Shown here: positions 1 through 8,002 of the stretch, piece by piece
How positions within the stretch are numbered: position 1 is the stretch's first letter
Layout: every line of letters starts with the position of its first letter
Assembly (NCBI RefSeq): GCF_965216415.1
Contig: NZ_CBDCFU010000002.1
Length of the DNA: 64,000 nt
Reading direction: 5' to 3' (one strand)
From: Marivita sp003149565
Lineage (GTDB): Bacteria > Pseudomonadota > Alphaproteobacteria > Rhodobacterales > Rhodobacteraceae
Made by a program: the position numbers and the translations under genes
The notes under the pieces: model-generated
Database searches by the model: none
Told to the model about the DNA's origin: nothing
Seen by the model: only the letters and a program-made list of their open reading frames with translations

Positions 1-635
1 AAGAGGCCCATCGCCAGTCCACTCCACTCGGACAGGAAGGTGGCAAAGGCGACGCCATTCACGCCCCAACCCAGGCCCAGCACGAACCACAGGTTCAAAG
101 CCACATTAAAACCGTTCATCCAGACCTGCAGCACCAGCACCGCGCGGGTGCGTTCCTGGGCGATGAGCCAGCCGGTTATGCCCAAGACGGCGATCGCGGC
201 GGGGGCAGACCAGATACGGATCTGCAAGTAGCCGCGCGCCAGCGCCTCAACCTCGTCACTGGCGGGAGACAGGCGGAAGGCCGTCCAAAGGATCGGTACT
301 TGCAGAAGGATGATCAGCGCGCCACCGACAAACCCGATCATCAGGACGCGCGTCAGGAGTGCCGCCACCTCGGCCCGGTTGCCCTGCCCCAATGCCTGCG
401 CCGCCAGACCCGTGGTGCCCATCCGCAGAAAGCCGAAAATCCAGTAGATTGCCGACAGCACGACGGCACCGATGCCAACAGCACCGATGGGTGCCGCCTC
501 GCCCATCTGGCCAACCACGCCCGTATCCACCGCGCCCAGGATGGGAATGGTGACATTGGACAGAACAATCGGCAGCGCGATCTTGAGAACGCGCCGGTTG
601 GTGATGTCCTGCGGCCTCGCCGCGGTCTCAGTCAT
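1..635 (-). CDS. MATE family efflux transporter, DinF-like (5' part only)
   Basis: Partial gene running off the left edge; about 211 N-terminal residues are visible. The protein begins MTETAARPQDITNRRVLKIA and has alternating hydrophobic segments, with the motif LPIVLSNVTIPILGAVDTGVVG typical in position and character of the first MATE helix, followed by GTTGLAAQALGQGN after the second/third helices. MATE proteins are inner-membrane cation-coupled drug or metabolite exporters. The start ATG (633-635) lies inside the last codons of the upstream thioesterase gene (8-base overlap), so the two are probably co-transcribed. Substrate cannot be told. The family call is firm; the DinF subgroup is an inference from general resemblance. 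Confidence 0.85.
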   Translation of the reverse strand, partial: MTETAARPQDITNRRVLKIALPIVLSNVTIPILGAVDTGVVGQMGEAAPIGAVGIGAVVLSAIYWIFGFLRMGTTGLAAQALGQGNRAEVAALLTRVLMIGFVGGALIILLQVPILWTAFRLSPASDEVEALARGYLQIRIWSAPAAIAVLGITGWLIAQERTRAVLVLQVWMNGFNVALNLWFVLGLGWGVNGVAFATFLSEWSGLAMGL

Positions 636-1146
636 TGGATTGGTCAGGCCTCGGCATCAGGAAATGCGCGGTCGCCTGCGCAAAAGGCCGGTTCTTGTTG
701 TCCTGCCACGCTTCGGCCTGCACAGAAGCATAGCGGCGGCCCGCACGGGTGATCGTGGCACGCGCATAAGCGTCGCGCGGCAGACCAGAGCGGAGATAAT
801 CCACAGTGAAGTCAATGGTCTTGGGCAGGCGCGGCAAGTTGCCGGCGGCCATTGCCTCGACATCCAAGGCTCCGCTTTCGAAATCTTCCCATATATACGA
901 CCAGCTGAGTGAAATCACGGCGGTGACTTCAAGGAACGCAGCCGTGACGCCGCCGTGAATGGCTGGCAACATCGGATTTCCGATCAGCTTTTCATCATAG
1001 GACAAGACACCGGTCAGTTCGTCTCCACGACGATCAAAGCTGATGCCCATGAAGGTGATGTAGGGAACGCCGCTGACCAAGGCGTCAAGCGCGGCATCGC
1101 GGCGCTGTTTGACGATCTGAACGGGTTCGGGGGTCTTGCGCGCCAT
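628..1146 (-). CDS. PaaI-type hotdog thioesterase
   Basis: 172-residue hotdog-fold protein. The central stretch AIHGGVTAAFLE matches the HGG...A helix motif of the PaaI/YdiI thioesterase group, which hydrolyse acyl-CoA esters in the cytoplasm. I chose the ATG at 1144-1146 because everything upstream belongs to the preceding thioesterase gene, whose stop is one base away. It is the middle gene of a three-gene minus-strand run (thioesterase, thioesterase, MATE exporter). The two thioesterases are clearly different in sequence, so they are probably not a recent duplication. Substrate unknown; an acyl-CoA role fits the beta-oxidation genes nearby, but that is inference. Confidence 0.85.
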   Translation of the reverse strand: MARKTPEPVQIVKQRRDAALDALVSGVPYITFMGISFDRRGDELTGVLSYDEKLIGNPMLPAIHGGVTAAFLEVTAVISLSWSYIWEDFESGALDVEAMAAGNLPRLPKTIDFTVDYLRSGLPRDAYARATITRAGRRYASVQAEAWQDNKNRPFAQATAHFLMPRPDQSND

Positions 1147-1147
1147 C

Positions 1148-1570
1148 TCAGCGGCCCTCCACGGTAAACGCACCGGTCGCGGTGGCCACGGGACGGTTGG
1201 TGTCTTCGTCGCAAGCCGTGGCACGTACAAAGGCGACCGAGCGCGTGATATGATAGACCTCTGCCCGCGCCGTAATGGCCTGCCCCGGTGTGGCTGCACG
1301 CATGTAGTCGATGCGGAGATCGATAGTGGCTGTACCGGCAGGCGCGTCTGGATGGCACATGACAGCAGCGCCGCCACATGTATCCATCAGCGCAGACACC
1401 GCACCACCATGAATGACCCCGGTCTTCGGATCGCCGATGAACCGTTCGTCATAGGGCATGATGATTTCGGCGAGCCCGTCGCCAATGGACAGGATCTGCA
1501 TGCCCAGCGCCTTTGCATGGGGAATCAATTCGATGAACTGGCGGGCTATCTTGGCTTTGTCGGCGCTCAT
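1148..1570 (-). CDS. PaaI-type hotdog thioesterase
   Basis: 140-residue single-domain hotdog protein starting MSADKAKIARQF. The motif GVIHGGAVSALMDTCGG is the classical PaaI thioesterase signature (HGG followed by an acid in the next helix turn). First gene of a minus-strand trio; its start at 1570 has GAGGAA a few bases upstream, and its stop is one base from the next start. It is divergent from the MerR gene at 1713, with about 140 bases between them, so that regulator may control it. Likely hydrolyses an acyl-CoA; substrate not determinable. Confidence 0.88.
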   Translation of the reverse strand: MSADKAKIARQFIELIPHAKALGMQILSIGDGLAEIIMPYDERFIGDPKTGVIHGGAVSALMDTCGGAAVMCHPDAPAGTATIDLRIDYMRAATPGQAITARAEVYHITRSVAFVRATACDEDTNRPVATATGAFTVEGR

Positions 1571-1712
1571 TCTGTGTTCCTCAATCTCTGCCCTAGCCAT
1601 ACGCCGGACTTGGCCCGAGGGCCAGACACCGTCGCCTTGCGGGTGCAATGCTGCTCTATTGCCGATTGAATCCGAAGAAACTATGGTTTCCCCGAGGTGA
1701 GGAGGGAGTTTG

Positions 1713-2084
1713 ATGGCCGAGCAAAAACTCAGCTTTAAAGAGATGTGCGCCAAGTTCGACGTAACGCCGCGAACGCTGAGATATTACGAGTATATTGAAC
1801 TCCTTCAGCCGGAACGGGATGGCAGGTCGCGCTGGTACGGGCCGAAAGAAGTGGCCCGTATGACGCTGATCCTGCGCGGGCGCAAATTCGGATTTCAACT
1901 CGAAGACATCCGACAGTGGCTTTTGATCTACGAACACGAAGGAACCGAGGCACAGATGCGGGCCTGGATCGAGCTTGCCGACCGCCAGCTGGGAGAGCTG
2001 GACGAGCAACGCAAACAACTCGACGAAGCCATCTCAGAGTTGCAGAAGCTGCGCGATGAGACGGCCGCGAGTTTGCCGGACTGA
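1713..2084 (+). CDS. MerR family transcriptional regulator
   Basis: 123 residues. The N-terminus carries a winged helix-turn-helix of MerR type (KEMCAKFDVTPRTLRYYE), then the RSRWYGPKEVARM wing, and a C-terminal helix rich in Glu/Gln/Lys that should form the antiparallel dimer coiled coil. There is no long effector domain and no cluster of cysteines, so a metal-sensing role is unlikely. ATG at 1713 is preceded by GGAGGG. It closely resembles the second MerR gene at 2365 over the HTH. MerR proteins with this layout control acyl-CoA or branched-chain amino acid catabolism in many proteobacteria (LiuR-like); that assignment here rests on the neighbourhood. Confidence 0.88.
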   Translation: MAEQKLSFKEMCAKFDVTPRTLRYYEYIELLQPERDGRSRWYGPKEVARMTLILRGRKFGFQLEDIRQWLLIYEHEGTEAQMRAWIELADRQLGELDEQRKQLDEAISELQKLRDETAASLPD

Positions 2085-2230
2085 TCCGCTTCACACTGCA
2101 CGCGCCCCGTGATGGCCCGCTCCGACGCGAGTCGCCGCGCGCCGAGCCTGCCAATCCAGGTCAGGAATTCCTGACCCTGCCGCGGAGCGGACCTCAAAGC
2201 GCTTTGAAAGAATATTTCCACAAAACGCGG

Positions 2231-2293
2231 GTGACGTTACCTGATCTTACGTCAACCAAAAAGTGACGTGGCGTCTGAGTTACGTCAACGTAA
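2231..2293. promoter_or_regulatory. Probable MerR operator region with repeated TTACGT sites
   Basis: The element TTACGTCAAC occurs twice in the same orientation (2248-2257 and 2280-2289), 32 bases apart. The second copy is part of a perfect inverted repeat, TTACGT-CA-ACGTAA (2280-2293). A related GTGACGTTAC lies at 2231-2240. The array sits 70-130 bases upstream of the second MerR gene and the acyl-CoA dehydrogenase operon. MerR dimers bind short inverted repeats in promoter spacers, so autoregulation and control of the catabolic genes is the simplest reading (inference). Confidence 0.6.
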
Positions 2294-2364
2294 ATTCCCA
2301 TTGTAAGTACGGACCAACCTTCGCATGTCGCTGTCGTAACCGGCACCGAACAAGGATGATGACG

Positions 2365-2769
2365 ATGACCGACGACCACATCATGACGATCAGGGAAATG
2401 TGCGACGCGTTCGACGTGACGCCGCGCACCTTGCGGTTTTACGAAGCCAAGGAACTGCTGTTCCCGATCCGCGAAGGCCAGAAGCGCCTGTTCACCAAGC
2501 GCGACCGCGCGCGCCTCAAGCTGATCCTGCGCGGCAAGCGCTTTGGTTTCAGCCTCGAAGAGATCCGCCAACTGCTGGATCTCTACCATATGGGTGACCA
2601 GCAGCAGACACAGTTGGCCCGGACCTATGAGATCGCACAACAGCGCCTGTCTGACATGGAAGCGCAACGTGACGAGCTTAATCAGGCCATCGACGAACTC
2701 AAGGAACAGATGCGTTGGGGCGAGAAGATGCTTGCCTCGATGGATCAGAACAAACGCGCGGCTGAATAA
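2365..2769 (+). CDS. MerR family transcriptional regulator of the acyl-CoA cluster
   Basis: 134 residues from the ATG at 2365; other in-frame ATGs at 2356 and 2359 sit too close to the AAGGA element at 2352-2356. The HTH region (TIREMCDAFDVTPRTLRFYE) and the RGKRFGFSLEEIRQLLDLY segment are typical of short MerR regulators. The C-terminal third is a long amphipathic helix, probably the dimer coiled coil. It lies 26 bases before the acyl-CoA dehydrogenase gene and reads the same way, so it is likely the regulator of that operon. The effector, perhaps an acyl-CoA, is not visible from sequence. Confidence 0.88.
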   Translation: MTDDHIMTIREMCDAFDVTPRTLRFYEAKELLFPIREGQKRLFTKRDRARLKLILRGKRFGFSLEEIRQLLDLYHMGDQQQTQLARTYEIAQQRLSDMEAQRDELNQAIDELKEQMRWGEKMLASMDQNKRAAE

Positions 2770-2795
2770 GTCGCATCGGTTTAGGGAGACCCGCA

Positions 2796-4577
2796 ATGCC
2801 TAGCTATATCGCACCCGTGAAAGACATGCAATTCATTCTGCACGACGTTCTGAACGCCTCGGAACAGGACATCCCCGGCTACGAAGAGCTGGACCGCGAC
2901 TTTACCGGGGCCGTGATCGAGGAAGCGGGCAAGCTGGCCTCCGAAGTGCTGATGCCGCTCAACGCGGTCGGCGACCAGCAGGGCTGCGTTTTGGAAAATG
3001 GCGTGGTGCGGACACCAGAGGGCTTCAAAGAAGCGTTCAACCAGATGCGTGACGGCGGCTGGACCGCGCTCGACTGCGATCCGGAATATGGCGGTCAGGG
3101 TCTTCCCTACCTGATGCACACTGCGGCACAGGAACCTTTCGTGTCGTCGAACATGGCCTTCAACATGTATCAGGGTCTGACCCACGGGGCCTATTCGGCA
3201 ATCTATTTCCACGGCTCGGATGAGCAGAAGCAGACCTATCTGCCCAAGATGACCACCTGCGAATGGACCGGCACAATGAACCTGACCGAACCGCATTGCG
3301 GCACGGATCTGGGCCTGATGCGCACCAAGGCGGTTCCGCAGGACGATGGTACCTACAAAGTGACCGGCCAGAAGATCTTCATCTCCGCCGGCGATCACGA
3401 CATGGCCGAGAACATCATCCACCTCGTTCTGGCGAAGATCCCCGGCGGCCCCGAAGGCATCAAGGGCGTGTCGCTCTTCATCGTGCCCAAGTTCATCGTG
3501 AACGAAGACGGCAGCCTGGGGGATCGCAACGGCGTTTCTGTCGGCAAGATCGAAGAAAAGATGGGCATTCACGGCAACTCCACCTGCGTCATGAACTATG
3601 ACGAGGCGACCGGTTACCTGATCGGTGAGATGCACAAGGGCATGCGCGCCATGTTCACCATGATGAACGAAGCGCGTCTGGGTGTGGGCCTGCAGGGCTA
3701 TGCACAGGCCGAGGTTGCCTATCAGAACGCGGTGGCCTACGCCAATGACCGGCTTCAGGGCCGTGACGTGACCGGTGCCAAAGCGCCCGAGAAATCGGCA
3801 GACCCGATCATCGTGCACCCCGACATCCGTCGCAACCTGATGGACCAGAAGTCCTTCACCGAGGGCGCCCGCGCCTTCACCTATTGGGGCGCCTATCTGA
3901 TCGACCGGGCACACAAGAACTCGGACAAGGACGCCGACGGCCTGATTTCCTTGCTGACACCGATCATCAAGGGTTTCCAGACCGACAAGGGCTTCGAGAT
4001 GGCGGTGAACGCGCAACAGGTCTATGGCGGTCACGGCTACATCGAAGAATGGGGCATGTCCCAGTTCGCCCGCGACGCCCGGATCGCCATGATCTACGAA
4101 GGCGCCAACGGCATTCAGGCGCTTGACCTCGTGGGTCGTAAGCTCGCGCAGGACGGCGGCAAACATGTCATGGCCTTCTTCGACATGATCAAGACGTTTG
4201 CGGCGGAAAACAAAGGCCAGGACGAAGCCTTCGACCGCGACTTCCTCGACCCGCTGAAATCTGCGTCCAAGGATTTGCAGGCGGCGGCGATGTATTTCAT
4301 GCAGAACGGCATGAAGAACCCCAACAACGCTTTGGCCGGGTCCTATGACTTCATGCACATGTTCGGCCATGTGTGCCTTGGCTACATGTGGGCGCGGATG
4401 GGGCTTGCAGCCTCCAGGGCTTTGAAAGACGGTGCATCCGACGTGGCGTTCTACGAGACAAAGCTGGCAACCGGACGCTACTACATGTCCCGTCAACTGC
4501 CCGCCACCAAGATGCACCTTGCGCGCATCGAAACCGGAGCCGAGCCGGTGATGGCGCTGGAGGCGGCCAACTTTTAA
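2796..4577 (+). CDS. Acyl-CoA dehydrogenase, long form (DmdC/FadE-like)
   Basis: 593 residues, longer than the roughly 380 of ordinary acyl-CoA dehydrogenases, because of an extra C-terminal helical domain. It has the FAD-contact motif MNLTEPHCGTDLG and a helical core. The catalytic glutamate lies at residue 435 in the motif IYEGANGIQ. Length, domain order and this placement fit the group containing DmdC, the 3-methylmercaptopropionyl-CoA dehydrogenase of roseobacters, as well as FadE-like medium-chain enzymes. It oxidises an acyl-CoA to the trans-2-enoyl-CoA, passing electrons to ETF. First enzyme gene of the cluster. With thiolase and FadB-type genes behind it, general fatty-acid oxidation is as likely as DMSP metabolism. 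Confidence 0.9.
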   Translation: MPSYIAPVKDMQFILHDVLNASEQDIPGYEELDRDFTGAVIEEAGKLASEVLMPLNAVGDQQGCVLENGVVRTPEGFKEAFNQMRDGGWTALDCDPEYGGQGLPYLMHTAAQEPFVSSNMAFNMYQGLTHGAYSAIYFHGSDEQKQTYLPKMTTCEWTGTMNLTEPHCGTDLGLMRTKAVPQDDGTYKVTGQKIFISAGDHDMAENIIHLVLAKIPGGPEGIKGVSLFIVPKFIVNEDGSLGDRNGVSVGKIEEKMGIHGNSTCVMNYDEATGYLIGEMHKGMRAMFTMMNEARLGVGLQGYAQAEVAYQNAVAYANDRLQGRDVTGAKAPEKSADPIIVHPDIRRNLMDQKSFTEGARAFTYWGAYLIDRAHKNSDKDADGLISLLTPIIKGFQTDKGFEMAVNAQQVYGGHGYIEEWGMSQFARDARIAMIYEGANGIQALDLVGRKLAQDGGKHVMAFFDMIKTFAAENKGQDEAFDRDFLDPLKSASKDLQAAAMYFMQNGMKNPNNALAGSYDFMHMFGHVCLGYMWARMGLAASRALKDGASDVAFYETKLATGRYYMSRQLPATKMHLARIETGAEPVMALEAANF

Positions 4578-4592
4578 AGTCCGGGAGGACCG

Positions 4593-4805
4593 ATGCCAAA
4601 ACGCTTTCGCCTGACCCGTCGCTTTCCGACCGCGATGACCGAGGATGGCTATCGCCGCCTCAAGCGGTTTGCCGAGGAGGCGGGTCTGGATGAAGGTGAA
4701 GCGCTGTCCTTCCTGTTCGAGAATTTCGACAGCGTCACGGATTCCGAGGCGCTGGGACATCGGCTCAGGCTCTTTACTGCAGAGCTTGAGGCACGCAAAC
4801 GATAA
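4593..4805 (+). CDS. Small conserved-type hypothetical protein between two acyl-CoA dehydrogenases
   Basis: 70 residues, basic at both ends and acidic in the middle, with no signal peptide or membrane helix. It begins MPKRFRLTRRF. GGGAGG precedes the ATG closely, and the gene is 15 bases after one dehydrogenase and 18 before the next, so it is translated as part of the operon. The region LTRRFPTAMTEDGYRRLKRF looks like a short DNA- or RNA-binding helix-turn pattern, but I do not recognise the family. Function unknown. Confidence 0.65.
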   Translation: MPKRFRLTRRFPTAMTEDGYRRLKRFAEEAGLDEGEALSFLFENFDSVTDSEALGHRLRLFTAELEARKR

Positions 4806-4823
4806 CGCGGGATGGGGGGAGCC

Positions 4824-5963
4824 ATGCGATCAAACTGGATGACCGACGAGCACGAGATGCTTGCCGAGATGACGGCCAAGTTCATCGAGACCGAATGGCA
4901 GCCGCTCTACGACAAGTGGCGCAAACAGGGCCAGATGGACCGTGACACCTGGGTTCAGGCCGGGGAACTTGGCCTGCTCTGCCCGTCCGTTCCCGAGGAA
5001 TACGGCGGAGCCGGAGGCGATTTCGGCCATGAGGCAGTGATCCTGATCGAAGCAGCCCGCGCCAATCTGGCAAGCTGGGGCCACGGCATCCATTCCGGTA
5101 TCGTGGCGCATTACATCCTTGCCTACGGCACCGAAGATCAGAAGAAGCGCTGGCTGCCCAAGATGGTCACCGGCGAGCTGGTCGGTGCTTTGGCGATGAC
5201 CGAACCTTCGGGTGGATCGGACGTACAGGGCATCAAGACCCGCGCGGTCAAGGACGGCAACGCCTACCGTCTGTCGGGGCAAAAGACGTTCATCACCAAC
5301 GGCCAACATGCGAACCTGATCATCGTGGCGGCCAAGACCGACCCGTCGCTCGGATCAAAAGGAACGTCTTTGGTCGTCGTGGAAACCGATGTCGCAGACG
5401 GCTTCCAGCGCGGGCGCAATCTGGAAAAGATCGGCTGTCATGCGGCGGACACGTCAGAGCTTTTCTTCGACAACGTCGAGATCGCGCCGGAAAACCTGCT
5501 GGGCGGTGAGGAAGGTCAGGGTTTCTACCAGATGATGAAGCAGCTGCCGCAGGAACGGCTGATCATCGGATGCGGCGCGGTTGGTGCGATGGAAGGCGCG
5601 GTTGCGCGCACAATCGCCTATTGCAAGGAGCGCGAGGCGTTTGGCGGCCCGCTGACCCAGTTCCAGAACACCCGCTTCAAGCTGGCGGAATGCCAGACCA
5701 AGACCACCGTGGCGCGCGCCTTCCTCGATAATTGCATGGAAGAGCATCTGCGCGGCGCGTTGACCGTCGAGAAGGCCGCAATGGCGAAATACTGGCTGAC
5801 CGACACACAGGGCGAAGTGCTTGACGAGTGCGTCCAGCTGCATGGCGGCTACGGCTTCATGCAGGAATACGCGGTCGCCGAGATGTGGACCGACGCGCGC
5901 GTTCAGCGCATCTACGGCGGCACCAACGAGATCATGAAAGAGCTGATTGCGAGGGCGCTCTGA
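4824..5963 (+). CDS. Acyl-CoA dehydrogenase of the long-chain (LCAD) type
   Basis: 379 residues from the ATG at 4824 (GGGGGA just upstream; an ATG at 4812 has no such site). FAD motif LAMTEPSGGSDVQGI and C-terminal QLHGGYGFMQEY are standard. The usual catalytic Glu position in the C-terminal loop is glycine (RIYGGTNEIMKEL). As in mammalian LCAD, the likely base is instead the Glu of LPQERL, residue 244. It converts an acyl-CoA to a 2-enoyl-CoA with ETF as acceptor. Last gene before a repeat-bearing gap. The presence of two dehydrogenases with different active-site geometry suggests different chain lengths or branching. Confidence 0.92.
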   Translation: MRSNWMTDEHEMLAEMTAKFIETEWQPLYDKWRKQGQMDRDTWVQAGELGLLCPSVPEEYGGAGGDFGHEAVILIEAARANLASWGHGIHSGIVAHYILAYGTEDQKKRWLPKMVTGELVGALAMTEPSGGSDVQGIKTRAVKDGNAYRLSGQKTFITNGQHANLIIVAAKTDPSLGSKGTSLVVVETDVADGFQRGRNLEKIGCHAADTSELFFDNVEIAPENLLGGEEGQGFYQMMKQLPQERLIIGCGAVGAMEGAVARTIAYCKEREAFGGPLTQFQNTRFKLAECQTKTTVARAFLDNCMEEHLRGALTVEKAAMAKYWLTDTQGEVLDECVQLHGGYGFMQEYAVAEMWTDARVQRIYGGTNEIMKELIARAL

Positions 5964-5999
5964 TGCGCCCTGTCAACGCACTTTCCGAACCTGAGGGAG

Positions 6000-6108
6000 C
6001 CTCCGGCGGAGGTATTTTTGAAACAGAGAAGACCGCGCCGCGGCTGTCCCTTCTCTGTTTTCCAAATACCTCGGGTGAGTCGCTGAAAGCGACGGGGGCA
6101 GAGCCCCC
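6000..6108. repeat. Composite intergenic inverted repeat, copy 1
   Basis: The 172-base gap before the GST gene is mostly one structured element. It starts with the hairpin CCTCC-GGC-GGAGG (6000-6012). The 21-base arms at 6011-6031 and 6050-6070 follow and pair at 19 of 21 positions. Then comes CTCGGGTGAG, a hairpin TCGCT-GAA-AGCGA (6080-6092) and a hairpin GGGGGC-AGA-GCCCCC (6094-6108). A second copy with the same order of parts is at 35868-36111. It could act as a terminator or mRNA-processing signal within the cluster; there is no coding capacity. Confidence 0.8.
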
Positions 6109-6135
6109 GACAACAACAGACATGGGAGTACCGGC

Positions 6136-6774
6136 ATGACTATCCAACTCTATTGCTTCGGCGAAAGCGGGCATTCGTACAAGGCGGCACTGGCGCTGGA
6201 ACTGGCCGGGCTCAATTGGCAACCGGTGAAGATCGATTTCTTCAACGGCGAGACCCGCACGCCTGAATACCGTGCCAACGTGAACGAGATGGGTGAAGCG
6301 CCTGTACTCGTGGACGGCGACGTGAAACTCACGCAGTCAGGCGTGATCCAGACCTACCTGTCGGACACCTACGGAAAGTTCGGTGGCGAAGACGCCATGG
6401 AGAAGCTCGAAATCCTGCGCTGGATCATTTGGGACAATCAGAAATTCAGCGGCACGTCAGGACCGTTGCGGTTCCTGATGAACTTCCTCCCCGAAGACAA
6501 GCGCCCCGCTGAGGTGATCACCTTCATGCAAGGCCGGATGAAAGCCGCTTACGCTGTGCTCGATGCGCATCTGGAGGGCCGCGACTGGATTGTCGGCGAT
6601 GCTGTCACCAATGCGGACCTGACCTGCTGCGGCTATCTTTTTTACCCCGAACCGTTCGGGTTCACCCGCGCGGATTGGCCGAATATCGACCGCTGGCTGT
6701 CCAATATCCAGGGACTGCCTGGCTGGAAACATCCTTATGATTTGATGCCCGGTTCCCCTGCGGATCGGGCCTGA
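6136..6774 (+). CDS. Glutathione S-transferase family protein
   Basis: 212 residues with the GST two-domain layout: an N-terminal thioredoxin-like domain (starting TIQLYCFGESGHSYK, with the conserved cis-proline in EAPVLVDGD and the acidic-Ser loop TQSGVIQTYL) and an all-helical C-terminal domain from about residue 85. The likely glutathione-activating residue is in the FGESGHS loop. Soluble cytosolic enzyme or thiol carrier. It sits between the LCAD-type gene and thiolase on the same strand, suggesting a role with a reactive or thioether acyl substrate, or simple detoxification; neither is proven. Confidence 0.9.
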   Translation: MTIQLYCFGESGHSYKAALALELAGLNWQPVKIDFFNGETRTPEYRANVNEMGEAPVLVDGDVKLTQSGVIQTYLSDTYGKFGGEDAMEKLEILRWIIWDNQKFSGTSGPLRFLMNFLPEDKRPAEVITFMQGRMKAAYAVLDAHLEGRDWIVGDAVTNADLTCCGYLFYPEPFGFTRADWPNIDRWLSNIQGLPGWKHPYDLMPGSPADRA

Positions 6775-6787
6775 GACGGAGAGCAGA

Positions 6788-7999
6788 ATGACTGAAGCGT
6801 ATATCTATGATGCCGTGCGCACACCGCGTGGCAAGGGCCGGAAAGACGGCAGCCTGCACGAGGTGACGAGTGTTCGTCTGAGTGCACAGGTGCTGGACGC
6901 GGTGAAGGATCGCAATGGTCTGGATGGCCATGCGGTCGAGGACGTGATCTGGGGCAACGTCACACAGGTTGGCGAACAGGGCGGCTGTCTTGCACGGACC
7001 GCTGTTCTGGCGTCAGGGCTGGATCAGGCAATCCCAGGTCTCGCCATCAACCGGTTCTGTGCCTCCGGCATGGAAGCGGTGAACCTTGCCGCCAATCAGG
7101 TCAAGGGCGGCGCGGGTGACGCGTACATTGCCGGTGGTGTCGAGATGATGGGCCGCGTGGCAATGGGAAGCGACGGGGCGGCGATTGCCGTGGACCCGAC
7201 GGTTGCGATAGAGACCTATTTTGTGCCGCAGGGCATCTCAGCAGACATCATCGCCACGGAATATGGGTTCTCCCGCGATGATGCGGACAGTCTGGCGGTG
7301 GAAAGCCAGCGCCGTGCGAAGGCTGCGTGGGACGACAAGCGCTTTGCGAAGTCGGTGATCACCGTGCGCGACCAGAACGGCCTGCCGATCCTCGACCATG
7401 ACGAATACATGCGTCCCGGCACCGACATGCAGTCTCTGGGTGCGTTGAACCCGTCGTTCCAGCAAATGGGCGAAGTGATGCCGGGTTTCGATGCGATTGC
7501 GCTGATGAAGTACCCGCATCTGGAGCGGATCAACCACATCCACCATGCGGGCAATTCGTCGGGCATCGTGGACGGCGCGGCAGGCGTGCTGATCGGGAAC
7601 AAGGAATTCGGCGAGAAATGGGGTCTCAAGCCCCGCGCGCGGATCAAGGCGACCGCCAAGATCGGCACGGACCCGACCATCATGCTGACCGGCCCGGTTC
7701 CGGTGACGGAAAAGATCCTTGCCGATACCGGCATGAGCATCAGCGACATTGATCTTTTCGAAGTGAACGAAGCCTTCGCCTCGGTCGTGCTGCGCTTTAT
7801 GCAGGCGTTCGACGTGGATGCGGACAAGGTCAACGTCAATGGCGGTTCGATTGCGATGGGGCATCCGCTGGGCGCAACTGGCGCGATTATCATCGGCACG
7901 CTGCTGGATGAATTGGAACGCACCGGCAAGGGTACCGGGCTTGCCACGCTGTGCATCGCCTCGGGCATGGGGGCTGCAACGATCATCGAGCGCGTCTGA
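6788..7999 (+). CDS. fadA: Acetyl-CoA C-acyltransferase (3-ketoacyl-CoA thiolase)
   Basis: 403 residues, full thiolase length. The acyl-accepting cysteine is C91 in NRFCASGMEA, the histidine is H359 in GGSIAMGHPLGATGA, and the second catalytic cysteine is C389 in LCIASGMGAA. The NEAFA motif is also present. It cleaves 3-ketoacyl-CoA with CoA to acetyl-CoA and a shortened acyl-CoA in the cytosol. Placed 13 bases after the GST gene and upstream of the FadB-type gene, it supplies the last step of the beta-oxidation cycle encoded here. I favour FadA over a biosynthetic acetoacetyl-CoA thiolase because of this context. Confidence 0.93.
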   Translation: MTEAYIYDAVRTPRGKGRKDGSLHEVTSVRLSAQVLDAVKDRNGLDGHAVEDVIWGNVTQVGEQGGCLARTAVLASGLDQAIPGLAINRFCASGMEAVNLAANQVKGGAGDAYIAGGVEMMGRVAMGSDGAAIAVDPTVAIETYFVPQGISADIIATEYGFSRDDADSLAVESQRRAKAAWDDKRFAKSVITVRDQNGLPILDHDEYMRPGTDMQSLGALNPSFQQMGEVMPGFDAIALMKYPHLERINHIHHAGNSSGIVDGAAGVLIGNKEFGEKWGLKPRARIKATAKIGTDPTIMLTGPVPVTEKILADTGMSISDIDLFEVNEAFASVVLRFMQAFDVDADKVNVNGGSIAMGHPLGATGAIIIGTLLDELERTGKGTGLATLCIASGMGAATIIERV

Positions 8000-8002
8000 A
8001 CC

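Noticed and set aside
2781..4760. A 659-codon open frame on the strand opposite the first acyl-CoA dehydrogenase.
   Set aside because: GC-rich third positions create long antisense frames. The sense frame has full acyl-CoA dehydrogenase motifs; the antisense product is His/Arg/Leu-biased with no domain.
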